Below the pieces are notes generated by a model. That model was not told where the DNA came from. It did not search any database and saw only the letters and a list, made by a program, of their open reading frames with translations. A program made the position numbers and the translations under genes. 6,885 bases of DNA from Thermoanaerobacterales bacterium. GTDB taxonomy: Bacteria > Bacillota > Thermosediminibacteria > Thermosediminibacterales > Tepidanaerobacteraceae. Shown in pieces: positions 1-6,885 of the stretch. Each line of letters opens with the position of its first letter. Within the stretch, counting starts at the first letter, position 1. Where the stretch lies: assembly GCA_012839145.1 (NCBI GenBank), contig DUNY01000075.1, forward strand, positions 1 to 6,885, written 5' to 3'.

Positions 1-5
1 AAAAT

Positions 6-13
6 CCTCCTTT
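6..13 (-). promoter_or_regulatory. Shine-Dalgarno for a gene starting beyond the left edge
   Basis: AAAGGAGG on the minus strand, with 5 nt left before the edge, is an excellent ribosome binding site. The start codon should lie within a few bases outside the window. From the usual order spoIIID-mbl in Firmicutes, the gene is expected to encode an MreB/Mbl actin-like protein; this is inference from synteny only. Confidence 0.65.
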
Positions 14-289
14 ATTCTTGTCTAAAAGGTTGACAAAATTACTTTGTCTAAATTTTACTAACAACGAATCTCTTACTTTTTGTATACATATGCCTTTTAC
101 CTTAGGACTCTGACACCGCCGTATCTTGTCTTTTTATCCGGAGGCTGTGACAATTAGGCCTTTTTTGCTACACTCCGTAAACTTCCAAACATAAACACAT
201 GATTCTCGGTAAAAATATCCTGCAAAGGACTTTTTACAATGGATTACCTCCCTATAACCCTATTTTTAAGAGTCTTATGAATTAAAAGG
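14..289. other. spoIIID downstream region, no convincing gene
   Basis: About 276 nt between spoIIID and the gene beyond the left edge. No intrinsic terminator for spoIIID is obvious. A Shine-Dalgarno-like GGGAGG (247-252, minus) is followed 6 nt later only by ATT, opening a 28-codon frame that ends at 154-156. I do not call it. A repeat cluster occupies 18-52. I see no RNA family that I recognise. Confidence 0.5.
18..52. repeat. direct and inverted repeat cluster upstream of the next gene
   Basis: TTGTCTAAA occurs twice in the same orientation (18-26 and 44-52, 26 bp apart). The second copy overlaps a perfect 6-bp inverted repeat GACAAA-N5-TTTGTC (32-48). The cluster lies directly upstream of the strong Shine-Dalgarno at 6-13, so it may be an operator or part of a promoter. 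Confidence 0.45.
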
Positions 290-538
290 TCAGGTGTTTA
301 AGTATTTCTTTTTTGTAGCTCTTCCGCCTCTGATATGTCGCTCAGCTTTGTTATATTCCAAGACCTCTTTCACCTGTCTTGCTTTTTCGGGATTTATTTC
401 CGGCAGCCTTTCGGTCATGTCTTTATGCACCGTGCTTTTTGATACTCCAAAAACCTTGGCGGCTTGCCTGACGGTAGCCTTGGTTTCAATAATATAATCT
501 GCAATTTCGAGGATTCTTTCTCTCATGTAATCCTTCAC
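290..538 (-). CDS. spoIIID: stage III sporulation transcriptional regulator SpoIIID
   Basis: Small DNA-binding regulator active in the mother cell, where it represses or activates many sigma-E genes and helps switch on sigK. The product is 82 residues from a GTG start (536-538), preceded 7 nt upstream by AGAGGGGG. The N-terminus (MKDYMRERILEIADYI) matches B. subtilis SpoIIID (MHDYIKERTIKIGKYI) from the first residue. The longer frame from the ATG at 581-583 adds 15 residues with no homology and no ribosome binding site. A helix-turn-helix spans about residues 22-43, with recognition helix SKSTVHKDMTERLP, and a basic C-terminal tail (HIRGGRATKKK) follows. The family is about 80-95 residues long. 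It is isolated by a terminator upstream, so it is probably monocistronic or co-transcribed with the gene to its left; no clear terminator follows its stop. Confidence 0.96.
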   Translation of the reverse strand: MKDYMRERILEIADYIIETKATVRQAAKVFGVSKSTVHKDMTERLPEINPEKARQVKEVLEYNKAERHIRGGRATKKKYLNT

Positions 539-569
539 GGCAGTTCCCCCTCTAAGCAATTTTAGTAAA

Positions 570-598
570 TATATATGATACAAAGTGGTTTAATAGAA
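570..598 (-). promoter_or_regulatory. candidate sigma-E promoter for spoIIID
   Basis: TTCTATT (592-598) and CATATATA (570-577) are 14 nt apart and match the sigma-E consensus at 5 of 7 and 5 of 8 positions. The site sits between the upstream terminator and spoIIID, where a promoter is required. The predicted start near 563 is downstream of the ATG at 581-583, which argues for the GTG start at 536-538. Confidence 0.42.
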
Positions 599-601
599 GA
601 T

Positions 602-638
602 AAAAAAAAGAAAGCGGGCATTTTTTTGCCACGCTTTC
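602..638 (-). terminator. strong intrinsic terminator after the spoIIQ-like gene
   Basis: On the minus strand, GAAAGCG-T-GGCA pairs with TGCC-CGCTTTC (11 bp with a single bulged base) around an A-rich loop and is followed by eight T residues (602-609). It begins 7 nt past the stop codon and separates the forespore gene from spoIIID. Confidence 0.9.
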
Positions 639-645
639 AACGGGT

Positions 646-1572
646 CTATCTGATATTAGGGAGATACTGCTGGGGATCTATATTTTTACCATCCTTTAGC
701 ACTTCAAAGTGAAGGTGGGGAGGGTCTTCTATTTCATATGGAGCAGTTTTACCCACAGCCCCGATTACCTGACTTTTTTTGACCTGATCACCCTTTTTTA
801 CCAACTTGTCAGAGTTAAGGTTCCCATACAGACTTTTTATACCTCCACCATGGTCAATAATGACAACCACGCCAAGCCTAGGGTCATTGCTTATTGCTTC
901 AACCACTGTACCTTCCATGGCGGCTTTTACAGGTGTTCCTATGTCAGTGGAAATATCGATACCATTATGAGAGTTCCATTGTTCCAAGGTTTTAGAATAT
1001 ATAAGGGTATCCATAGCATAGGAAGTTATCACTCTCCCCATGGTCGGCATAGCCATGGTTGCCATTGCCGAAACTGCTGTAACTTCCACTTCTTCCTCCA
1101 TTTCGACAATGTTATCAGATTCATTGTCTTCAAGCTTTTCGCCCTGTTGTGGCCCGGAATTCGTTTCTTGAGATGGACTGTCCGCCATCTTATTTGGCTC
1201 TTCAAGGTTTTGCCGCTCTTCATTTGGCTCTTGATTTTTCTTAGAGGAGTTATTATTGTTGGAATCGTTCAAACTGTATTGTTTCCTTATTTCTTCTTCA
1301 TCCAATCTCTGCTCATTCATGTCAATTTCCCATTCGTGTATAGGTTCTTTATCATTACCTCCTCCAAATTCAAAACCTCCGTGGGTAGCCCGGTACCACC
1401 AAAGAAGGCTGTTGGCACCAATTAAAATTGTAATCAAAAAAACAACAAGTATAGCCATTTTAGGCAATTGAGTGATCCCCTTGATAAATTTTGTGCTGGC
1501 AAGCAGCTTTAATTTCTCTTTTACCCATTTCATACTTGAGGAAAATTTAACCGGCCATTTGAATCGGTTCAT
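646..1572 (-). CDS. spoIIQ: SpoIIQ-like membrane protein with LytM/M23 peptidase domain
   Basis: Probably the forespore membrane protein SpoIIQ, which meets SpoIIIAH across the intermembrane space during engulfment and forms part of the SpoIIIA-SpoIIQ channel. The 308 residues comprise a basic cytoplasmic tail (1-38), one transmembrane helix (about 39-60), an acidic linker rich in Asn, Glu and Gln (about 71-165), and a C-terminal M23 domain (about 175-305). Zinc ligands are intact: His202 and Asp206 in HNGID, and His288 in HLHFE, together with His286. The second catalytic histidine, usual in YxHL, is replaced by Asn251 (YGNL). B. subtilis SpoIIQ has lost a zinc ligand, whereas C. difficile SpoIIQ keeps the site. 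The ATG has GAGGTG 5 nt upstream and a sigma-F type promoter. The gene starts 67 nt after spoIID and is followed by a strong terminator. It could be another sporulation M23 protein, but synteny and promoter favour SpoIIQ. Confidence 0.82.
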   Translation of the reverse strand: MNRFKWPVKFSSSMKWVKEKLKLLASTKFIKGITQLPKMAILVVFLITILIGANSLLWWYRATHGGFEFGGGNDKEPIHEWEIDMNEQRLDEEEIRKQYSLNDSNNNNSSKKNQEPNEERQNLEEPNKMADSPSQETNSGPQQGEKLEDNESDNIVEMEEEVEVTAVSAMATMAMPTMGRVITSYAMDTLIYSKTLEQWNSHNGIDISTDIGTPVKAAMEGTVVEAISNDPRLGVVVIIDHGGGIKSLYGNLNSDKLVKKGDQVKKSQVIGAVGKTAPYEIEDPPHLHFEVLKDGKNIDPQQYLPNIR

Positions 1573-1588
1573 ATAATCACCTCATATA

Positions 1589-1617
1589 TATTATGACCAG
1601 TATTTTCCTCATTATAC
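1589..1617 (-). promoter_or_regulatory. sigma-F/sigma-G type promoter for the spoIIQ-like gene
   Basis: GTATA (1613-1617) and GGTCATAATA (1589-1598) are 14 nt apart on the minus strand. The -10 fits the forespore consensus GGnnAnAHTR at every defined position, and the -35 fits GYATA. The expected start near 1582 gives a very short leader that still carries most of the Shine-Dalgarno GAGGTG (1578-1583). spoIIQ is a sigma-F gene in B. subtilis, so this supports the assignment of the gene behind it. Confidence 0.65.
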
Positions 1618-1639
1618 ATTTTTAGCCCGTGCTGAGAGA

Positions 1640-2644
1640 CTATCTAGTATTAATTCGCCGTATTTCCACACCTGTATAGTAATGTTTTATTATATCCACA
1701 TATTTAGCACCTTTTTTAGCCATTGCATCTGCGCCGTATTGGCTCATGCCTACTCCGTGTCCGAAGCCGGTAGTCATTATTTTTATATTATCACCGGACC
1801 TTTCCCATTTAAAATCAGTTGATCTTAATTCGAAAAGCTGCCGGAACTCAGTGCCTTTTATAACTTTATTCCCTACCTGCATATTCTTTATGCGGCCTCC
1901 TTCGCTGACCTCCAGTGCTTTCCAATGCTTTTCAGGGTTTTTATGGTCAATAGAAATATCCGGCCATTTCTGCCGGAGGCGAGATACAACAACATCGACG
2001 GTAAATTGTTGTACATCAAAGAAACGCGGTGAAGTCTCCTCTCCCGGACTCACTACGCTTCGCAGATATGGAATTTGTTTTTCCCAAACGTCTTCTGAAT
2101 TTTCCGTTTTCCCATTGCTTGTAGAGAAAAACAAAGGATCAATTGGCTCATCCTGATATAATATGATCATACTGGCAGTAGAGTTTACCGCCTGATTTAT
2201 TTTGCTGTAATAGTGATAATAGGAAAATAATCCCCATTTTTTAAGCATTTCACCTTTTGTGATCCAAGCTTGACAGTGGCCTGGATCATCACACACATCA
2301 GCTTCAGGGTGCAGACTACATCCTTTACCGCTAGCCGCTCTCCATCGCTTATATATATATGTCCTAGCTGTTACAGCCTGAGCCTTTAAGGCTTCTTTAT
2401 TAAAACTTGCAGGCATTTCAGCCGCTACCACCCCTTTTACATATTCCTCCAAAGAAAGATTCTCAGCTTTTTTAGATGAATTTATATAGATAGTAATGTA
2501 TTCACCGTCAGGCACCTTGCTTATCCCTTTTTGTTCGATGGGGCGTTCCGGTTGTACGGGTTTGCAGCTTTTTACCATAATACCCGGGATTATAATAATG
2601 ATAAAGATCATAAAGCAAATTATATAATAGCCTGCCCCCTTCAT
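1640..2644 (-). CDS. spoIID: stage II sporulation protein D (SpoIID), lytic transglycosylase
   Basis: Membrane-anchored peptidoglycan hydrolase of the engulfment machinery. With SpoIIP and SpoIIM it remodels septal peptidoglycan so that the mother cell can surround the forespore. The 334 residues have one N-terminal transmembrane segment (about 5-24), then an external domain. GVVAAEMPASF contains Glu76, matching the catalytic glutamate of the family (Glu88 in B. subtilis). His112, Cys118, His123 and Cys124 reproduce the spacing of the zinc site I recall for C. difficile SpoIID (134/140/145/146). The family C-terminal motif GFGHGVGMSQYGA is at 293-305. The ATG lies 5 nt after GGAGGG. There is no lipobox at Cys27, so it is a membrane-anchored protein and not a lipoprotein. 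The gene follows murA after a terminator and a long intergenic region and has its own likely sigma-E promoter. Confidence 0.95.
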   Translation of the reverse strand: MKGAGYYIICFMIFIIIIIPGIMVKSCKPVQPERPIEQKGISKVPDGEYITIYINSSKKAENLSLEEYVKGVVAAEMPASFNKEALKAQAVTARTYIYKRWRAASGKGCSLHPEADVCDDPGHCQAWITKGEMLKKWGLFSYYHYYSKINQAVNSTASMIILYQDEPIDPLFFSTSNGKTENSEDVWEKQIPYLRSVVSPGEETSPRFFDVQQFTVDVVVSRLRQKWPDISIDHKNPEKHWKALEVSEGGRIKNMQVGNKVIKGTEFRQLFELRSTDFKWERSGDNIKIMTTGFGHGVGMSQYGADAMAKKGAKYVDIIKHYYTGVEIRRINTR

Positions 2645-2675
2645 CCAATCCCTCCAGACTAATAATTAATATTAT

Positions 2676-2704
2676 ATTTTATTAACCCGGATGAGTATAT
2701 ATGA
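2676..2704 (-). promoter_or_regulatory. candidate sigma-E promoter for spoIID
   Basis: TCATATA (2698-2704) and AATAAAAT (2676-2683) are 14 nt apart. They match the B. subtilis sigma-E consensus KMATATT / CATACAMT at 6 of 7 and 6 of 8 positions. The predicted start near 2669 leaves a leader of about 25 nt that contains GGAGGG at 2650-2655. In B. subtilis spoIID is transcribed by sigma-E in the mother cell. The region is very AT-rich, so chance matching is a real concern. Confidence 0.5.
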
Positions 2705-2765
2705 ATTATTCTCAGTGTAGGCAAGGCTGCAACCTACAAAAGGTTGAAATAGGCATCTCGCCCTT

Positions 2766-2801
2766 GTTATAAAAAATAAAACCGGCCTTTTTTAGCTGGT
2801 T
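2766..2801 (-). terminator. weak terminator-like hairpin facing spoIID
   Basis: Reading the minus strand, AACCAGC (2795-2801) can pair with GCCGGTT (2780-2786) with one A-C mismatch around an 8-nt loop. TTATTTTTTATAAC follows. It lies about 250 nt beyond the much stronger murA terminator and about 135 nt before spoIID, so it would serve a transcript that begins inside the intergenic region, or act as a backup stop. Confidence 0.35.
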
Positions 2802-2887
2802 ATGTACTGTTTGCTTTTACATATTTTGTGTTATATAAAGGTAATCCACATCGTCAGGTGCATTGACACAGTATGGATTACTAAATT

Positions 2888-2926
2888 AATAATCACACTG
2901 CGGCAAGGCAAGGTGATTATTTTTTT
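2888..2926 (+). terminator. terminator-like hairpin facing the plus direction
   Basis: Arms AATAATCAC (2888-2896) and GTGATTATT (2913-2921) pair over 9 bp around a 16-nt loop and are followed by T residues to 2926. The stem is AT-rich, with only two G-C pairs, and no plus-strand gene precedes it. Either it ends an unrecognised plus-strand transcript or the T-tract is incidental. Confidence 0.3.
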
Positions 2927-3051
2927 GTCCAAAGTTAAGGCCAGCTATAACTAATACTGAACATAATCATTTGTATGTACTTATGGCAACCACACACTGT
3001 TCATCCGATTACCTTATGGTAATAATACATATATCTGGACAGCAAGACAAG

Positions 3052-3081
3052 AAAATACAGGTTCAAAAGAACCTGTATTTT
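3052..3081 (-). terminator. murA intrinsic terminator, overlapping the stop codon
   Basis: A perfect 13-bp inverted repeat (arms 3052-3064 and 3069-3081) closes on a 4-nt loop. In the murA direction it is followed by TTTTCTTGTC. The first base of the hairpin is the last base of the TAA stop at 3081-3083, so there is essentially no 3' untranslated spacer. The stem is symmetric, and with T-rich flanks it could also work weakly in the other direction. Confidence 0.85.
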
Positions 3082-4331
3082 TAATCAACTCTTTTTATTT
3101 TCGCTCCTAATTTTTTTAGCTTTTCAACAATATTTACATATCCTCTGTCAATGTGGTAGGTATTCATCACTTGGGTTGTGCCTTCTGCGGCTAGGCCTGC
3201 TAAAACAAGGGCTGCGCCGGCTCTGAGGTCAGTAGATTTTACAGGAGCTCCGGAGAGCTTTTCAACACCTTCTATAACTGCACTTCTACCCTCAATTTTT
3301 ATTTTGGCACCCATGCGCTTTAATTCCTCCACATGCATATAACGGTTTTCAAAAACCGTTTCAATAACCATACTTGTTCCCCTAGCCATGCTTAGATAAG
3401 ACATAATCTGAGCCTGCATGTCCGTCGGAAATCCAGGATAAGGCAGAGTCTTAACATCTGAAGCAATCGGTCTGCCATCGCCTATAACTCGAAGTCCTTC
3501 AGGCTCTTCGGTAATCTTGGCACCACACTCTATGAGTTTGGCTATAACGGGTTTTAGATGTTCAGGTACCACATTTTCAAGGAGAATATTCCCACCGGTT
3601 ATGGCTCCGGCCACTAGAAAAGTACCGGTTTCAATTCGGTCAGGAATAACTGTATAAGAAATACCCGAAAGTTCTTTAACACCGTCGATTTTTATTACAT
3701 CTGTGCCAGCTCCCCGAATCCTTGCTCCCATGCTGTTTAAAAAGTTTGCAAGATCAATAATCTCAGGTTCTTTGGCAGAATTTTCAATAGTGGTTTGTCC
3801 CTCGGCTAAAGCAGCCGCCATCATTATGTTTTCCGTTGCTCCTACACTGGGAAAATCCAAGTATATGGTAGAACCCATAAGTTTTTCACATCTAGCCTCC
3901 ACAAACCCATGCCCTAGTTCAATTTCAGCTCCCAATGAAGCAAAGCCCTTCAAATGCAAATCTATAGGTCTTGAACCGATGGCACAACCTCCTGGCATGG
4001 ATATACGAGCTCGTCCTTTTCTTGCCAATAGTGGGCCCATCACCAAAAAAGAAGCCCTCATTTTCCTAACCAGATCATAAGGGGCCTCGAAAGAATCAAT
4101 TGTTCCTGCACTTATTTTTATGGAATCTCCCTCTCGAAAGGCTGTGGCTCCCATTGATCTTAAAACTTCTCTCATGACCTTTACATCTTCGAGCTCGGGA
4201 GCATCTTCAATAGTACATTCAGATTCAGTAAGCAGCGAAGCCGCAATAACCGGCAGCACGGCGTTTTTGGCACTGCTTATTTTAACGGTCCCATCTAAAG
4301 GCCTGCCTCCCTCAATGACAATACTTGACAA
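3081..4331 (-). CDS. murA: UDP-N-acetylglucosamine 1-carboxyvinyltransferase (MurA), TTG start
   Basis: Transfers enolpyruvate from phosphoenolpyruvate to UDP-GlcNAc, the first committed step of peptidoglycan synthesis in the cytoplasm. The 416 residues match the usual MurA length. Visible active-site features are SSAKNAVLP with Lys22-Asn23, [11 protein letters not shown] (Arg92 region), the catalytic loop [13 protein letters not shown] with Cys116, [12 protein letters not shown] with Asp304, and IDRGY with Arg396. Cys116 is the residue alkylated by fosfomycin, so the enzyme is predicted to be sensitive; the resistant Cys-to-Asp change is absent. The start is TTG (4329-4331), 6 nt after GGAGGGG (4338-4344), and gives the standard N-terminus ([13 protein letters not shown]). 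Its position next to ywmB and spoIID matches B. subtilis murAA and not the second paralogue murAB. It has its own likely promoter upstream and a hairpin terminator at its stop codon. Confidence 0.97.
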   Translation of the reverse strand: MSSIVIEGGRPLDGTVKISSAKNAVLPVIAASLLTESECTIEDAPELEDVKVMREVLRSMGATAFREGDSIKISAGTIDSFEAPYDLVRKMRASFLVMGPLLARKGRARISMPGGCAIGSRPIDLHLKGFASLGAEIELGHGFVEARCEKLMGSTIYLDFPSVGATENIMMAAALAEGQTTIENSAKEPEIIDLANFLNSMGARIRGAGTDVIKIDGVKELSGISYTVIPDRIETGTFLVAGAITGGNILLENVVPEHLKPVIAKLIECGAKITEEPEGLRVIGDGRPIASDVKTLPYPGFPTDMQAQIMSYLSMARGTSMVIETVFENRYMHVEELKRMGAKIKIEGRSAVIEGVEKLSGAPVKSTDLRAGAALVLAGLAAEGTTQVMNTYHIDRGYVNIVEKLKKLGAKIKRVD

Positions 4332-4352
4332 CGACTTCCCCTCCGATTATTT

Positions 4353-4382
4353 AGTATAACAGGCATTTTAGCAAAGTGTCCA
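4353..4382 (-). promoter_or_regulatory. sigma-A promoter with extended -10 for murA
   Basis: Reading the minus strand, TGGACA (4377-4382, 5/6 to TTGACA) and TATACT (4353-4358, 5/6 to TATAAT) are separated by 18 nt. The -10 is preceded by TGT, giving an extended -10 (TGnTATACT). The start site would fall near 4346, leaving a short leader that still contains the Shine-Dalgarno at 4338-4344. The promoter lies wholly in the 77-nt gap after ywmB and would let murA be expressed in vegetative cells independently of the atp operon. Confidence 0.55.
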
Positions 4383-4408
4383 TAATTCTGTTTCAATAAA
4401 AGACTGTA

Positions 4409-5155
4409 TCAGTATTCAATTGAAATAACGGGTGTCCCTATCCATATATATGTTCTATCTTCTTCTGAATTATATCTCATAGAAATGTGAACATTATAAT
4501 TTTTACCTAGTATTTGTATGCCTTCTGATAAAAATGGGCTAAATCCCATCATGCTAAAAGTATACTCATCTTTCATTTTTTCTGTGTCGGAAATTTTAAG
4601 ATAACCATAAATTTTCTTAAGGATTTGATCCTGTTTTACCCCATTCAGTTTACCATCAAATGTCCCTGTAACACAAGAGGTAATTTTTGACTGACCCTCT
4701 GAAGAAACTACAGCTTTGCGAACTTTCTCCGTAAAATCGACGAATTTCTCTAGATTTTGGCCGCTAACATTAACAACCAGATATGTTTGAGGCTCCTTTT
4801 CGTATTCCTCCGGTAAAATCACCGATTGTATAATTATTTGCAGAAAAGTATCGGAATCCAATTTCCCTTCATTATTTAATATTCGATACATTTCGCTGTT
4901 TTCCTTCGTGGATTTAAAAAATTCCTGCTCTGCTCCAAATATTTCTAAAATCTTATCACGTTGTTTTTCCATTTGTGAAAAATCTATAAATTCTCTATTA
5001 ATTACGGACCAATCAACTATGTCCATCATCTGAGGCTCAGCACCGGCAGCTGATAGGGCTTTTACCAATAATCCGTCATTTTCCTCACTCCAGGTTACTC
5101 TCGGAATAAGCATCGTAACTAAAATAACGGCAACAATGCTTTTTATAGGTTTCAT
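4409..5155 (-). CDS. ywmB: YwmB-family secreted protein (DUF1779, 'TATA-box binding' fold family)
   Basis: A 248-residue exported protein of unknown function. The N-terminus has two lysines, a hydrophobic core at about residues 6-18 and a likely signal peptidase site after TWS (residue 23). The remainder is a soluble acidic/basic domain with no further membrane segment. I assign it to the YwmB family from its length, its signal peptide and its place between atpC and murA, which is where B. subtilis has ywmB. I do not recognise catalytic residues. The segment ITSCVTGTFDGK holds the only cysteine of the protein. The ATG is preceded by a run of six G followed by A, 8 nt upstream, an acceptable ribosome binding site. 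The neighbouring murA and the sporulation wall enzymes make an envelope role plausible, but that is inference only. Confidence 0.78.
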   Translation of the reverse strand: MKPIKSIVAVILVTMLIPRVTWSEENDGLLVKALSAAGAEPQMMDIVDWSVINREFIDFSQMEKQRDKILEIFGAEQEFFKSTKENSEMYRILNNEGKLDSDTFLQIIIQSVILPEEYEKEPQTYLVVNVSGQNLEKFVDFTEKVRKAVVSSEGQSKITSCVTGTFDGKLNGVKQDQILKKIYGYLKISDTEKMKDEYTFSMMGFSPFLSEGIQILGKNYNVHISMRYNSEEDRTYIWIGTPVISIEY

Positions 5156-5184
5156 ATATTCGTCCCCCCAAAAGATAATATACC

Positions 5185-5212
5185 TTTATAGATTATTACC
5201 GTTTATTCCCAA
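5185..5212 (-). promoter_or_regulatory. weak sigma-A promoter candidate for ywmB
   Basis: TTGGGA (5207-5212) and TATAAA (5185-5190), 16 nt apart, lie about 30 nt upstream of the ywmB start. No terminator is visible between atpC and ywmB, so ywmB may instead be read from the atp operon. Matches are 4/6 and 5/6, and AT-rich spacers give such matches by chance. Confidence 0.3.
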
Positions 5213-5232
5213 GATTATGCTAAAATTTTACT

Positions 5233-6885
<1,653 letters not shown>

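Larger units (their letters stand above)
2645..3051. other. murA-spoIID intergenic region: no gene found, rich in inverted repeats
   Basis: About 400 nt without a convincing gene. It holds a 6-bp hairpin at 3008-3023 (ATTACC/GGTAAT, loop TTAT), a 9-bp hairpin with a T-tract facing right at 2888-2926, an 8-bp inverted repeat GTAATCCA/TGGATTAC at 2841-2881 with a possible inner GTCA/TGAC pairing, a terminator-like hairpin facing left at 2780-2801, and CAACCT/AGGTTG at 2730-2746. The 8-mer GGCAAGGC occurs twice in the same orientation (2720-2727, 2902-2909). A plus-strand frame of 50 codons (2802-2954) has no ribosome binding site and runs through the hairpins, so I do not call it. The last 60 nt before spoIID contain its probable promoter. 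The function of the rest is not evident; a small RNA or a decayed short repeat are both possible. Confidence 0.6.

Noticed and set aside
157..180. GGCC followed by a T-tract on the plus strand as a terminator
   Set aside because: No upstream arm pairs with it well enough to form a stem.
581..583. ATG as start of spoIIID (97 residues)
   Set aside because: It overlaps the predicted sigma-E -10 region, lacks a Shine-Dalgarno, and the extra 15 residues do not match the family. The GTG at 536-538 fits better.
709..1425. Long plus-strand open frame (238 codons) antisense to the spoIIQ-like gene
   Set aside because: It is wholly antisense to a well-supported M23 gene, has no clear Shine-Dalgarno, and its aromatic- and histidine-rich translation resembles no family I know. 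It arises from the codon use of the real gene.
2802..2954. Plus-strand 50-codon frame in the murA-spoIID gap
   Set aside because: No ribosome binding site, it crosses two inverted repeats, and the hydrophobic-basic translation shows no family resemblance. Kept only as a possibility for an RNA-seq check.
3703..4080. Plus-strand open frame of 125 codons inside murA
   Set aside because: Murein synthesis gene murA is certain on the opposite strand; the antisense frame has no ribosome binding site and no recognisable motif.
5221..5230. TAAAATTTTA palindrome after atpC as terminator
   Set aside because: It is only five A-T pairs per arm with no loop and no T-tract, too weak to be called a terminator.

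Overview
The window is a stretch of ordinary chromosome from an endospore-forming, low- to mid-GC Firmicute, most likely a member of the Clostridia (roughly 40% GC by eye). It carries three sporulation genes and a Firmicute-type gene order. All recognisable genes lie on the minus strand, so transcription runs from the right edge to the left edge. The order in that direction is atpD (5' end outside the window), atpC, ywmB, murA, spoIID, a spoIIQ-like M23 gene, spoIIID. The left edge holds a strong Shine-Dalgarno for a gene that begins just outside; by synteny that gene is probably mbl/mreB.

Right part (5233-6885): the F1 beta and epsilon subunits of ATP synthase overlap by 11 nt. Epsilon is only 87 residues and consists of the beta-sandwich domain alone. 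Middle (4332-5232): a secreted YwmB-family protein, then a good sigma-A type promoter with an extended -10, from which murA starts at a TTG codon. murA (3081-4331) ends in a perfect 13-bp hairpin terminator that overlaps its stop codon.

The interval 2645-3051 has no convincing gene. It contains several inverted repeats, including terminator-like hairpins facing both ways, and ends in a candidate sigma-E promoter for spoIID.

Left part (290-2644): spoIID (peptidoglycan lytic transglycosylase for engulfment, mother cell), a SpoIIQ-like membrane M23 protein behind a near-consensus sigma-F/G promoter (forespore), a strong terminator, and spoIIID (mother-cell transcription factor) behind a candidate sigma-E promoter. 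These three belong to one developmental programme but appear to be driven in different compartments. Positions 1-289 are non-coding as far as I can tell, with a repeat cluster just upstream of the next gene.

I found no mobile element, CRISPR array, tRNA, rRNA or new multi-gene system. The points most worth checking are the single-domain epsilon subunit, the structured murA-spoIID intergenic region, the SpoIIQ-like protein with zinc ligands but no second catalytic histidine, and the repeat cluster at the left edge.
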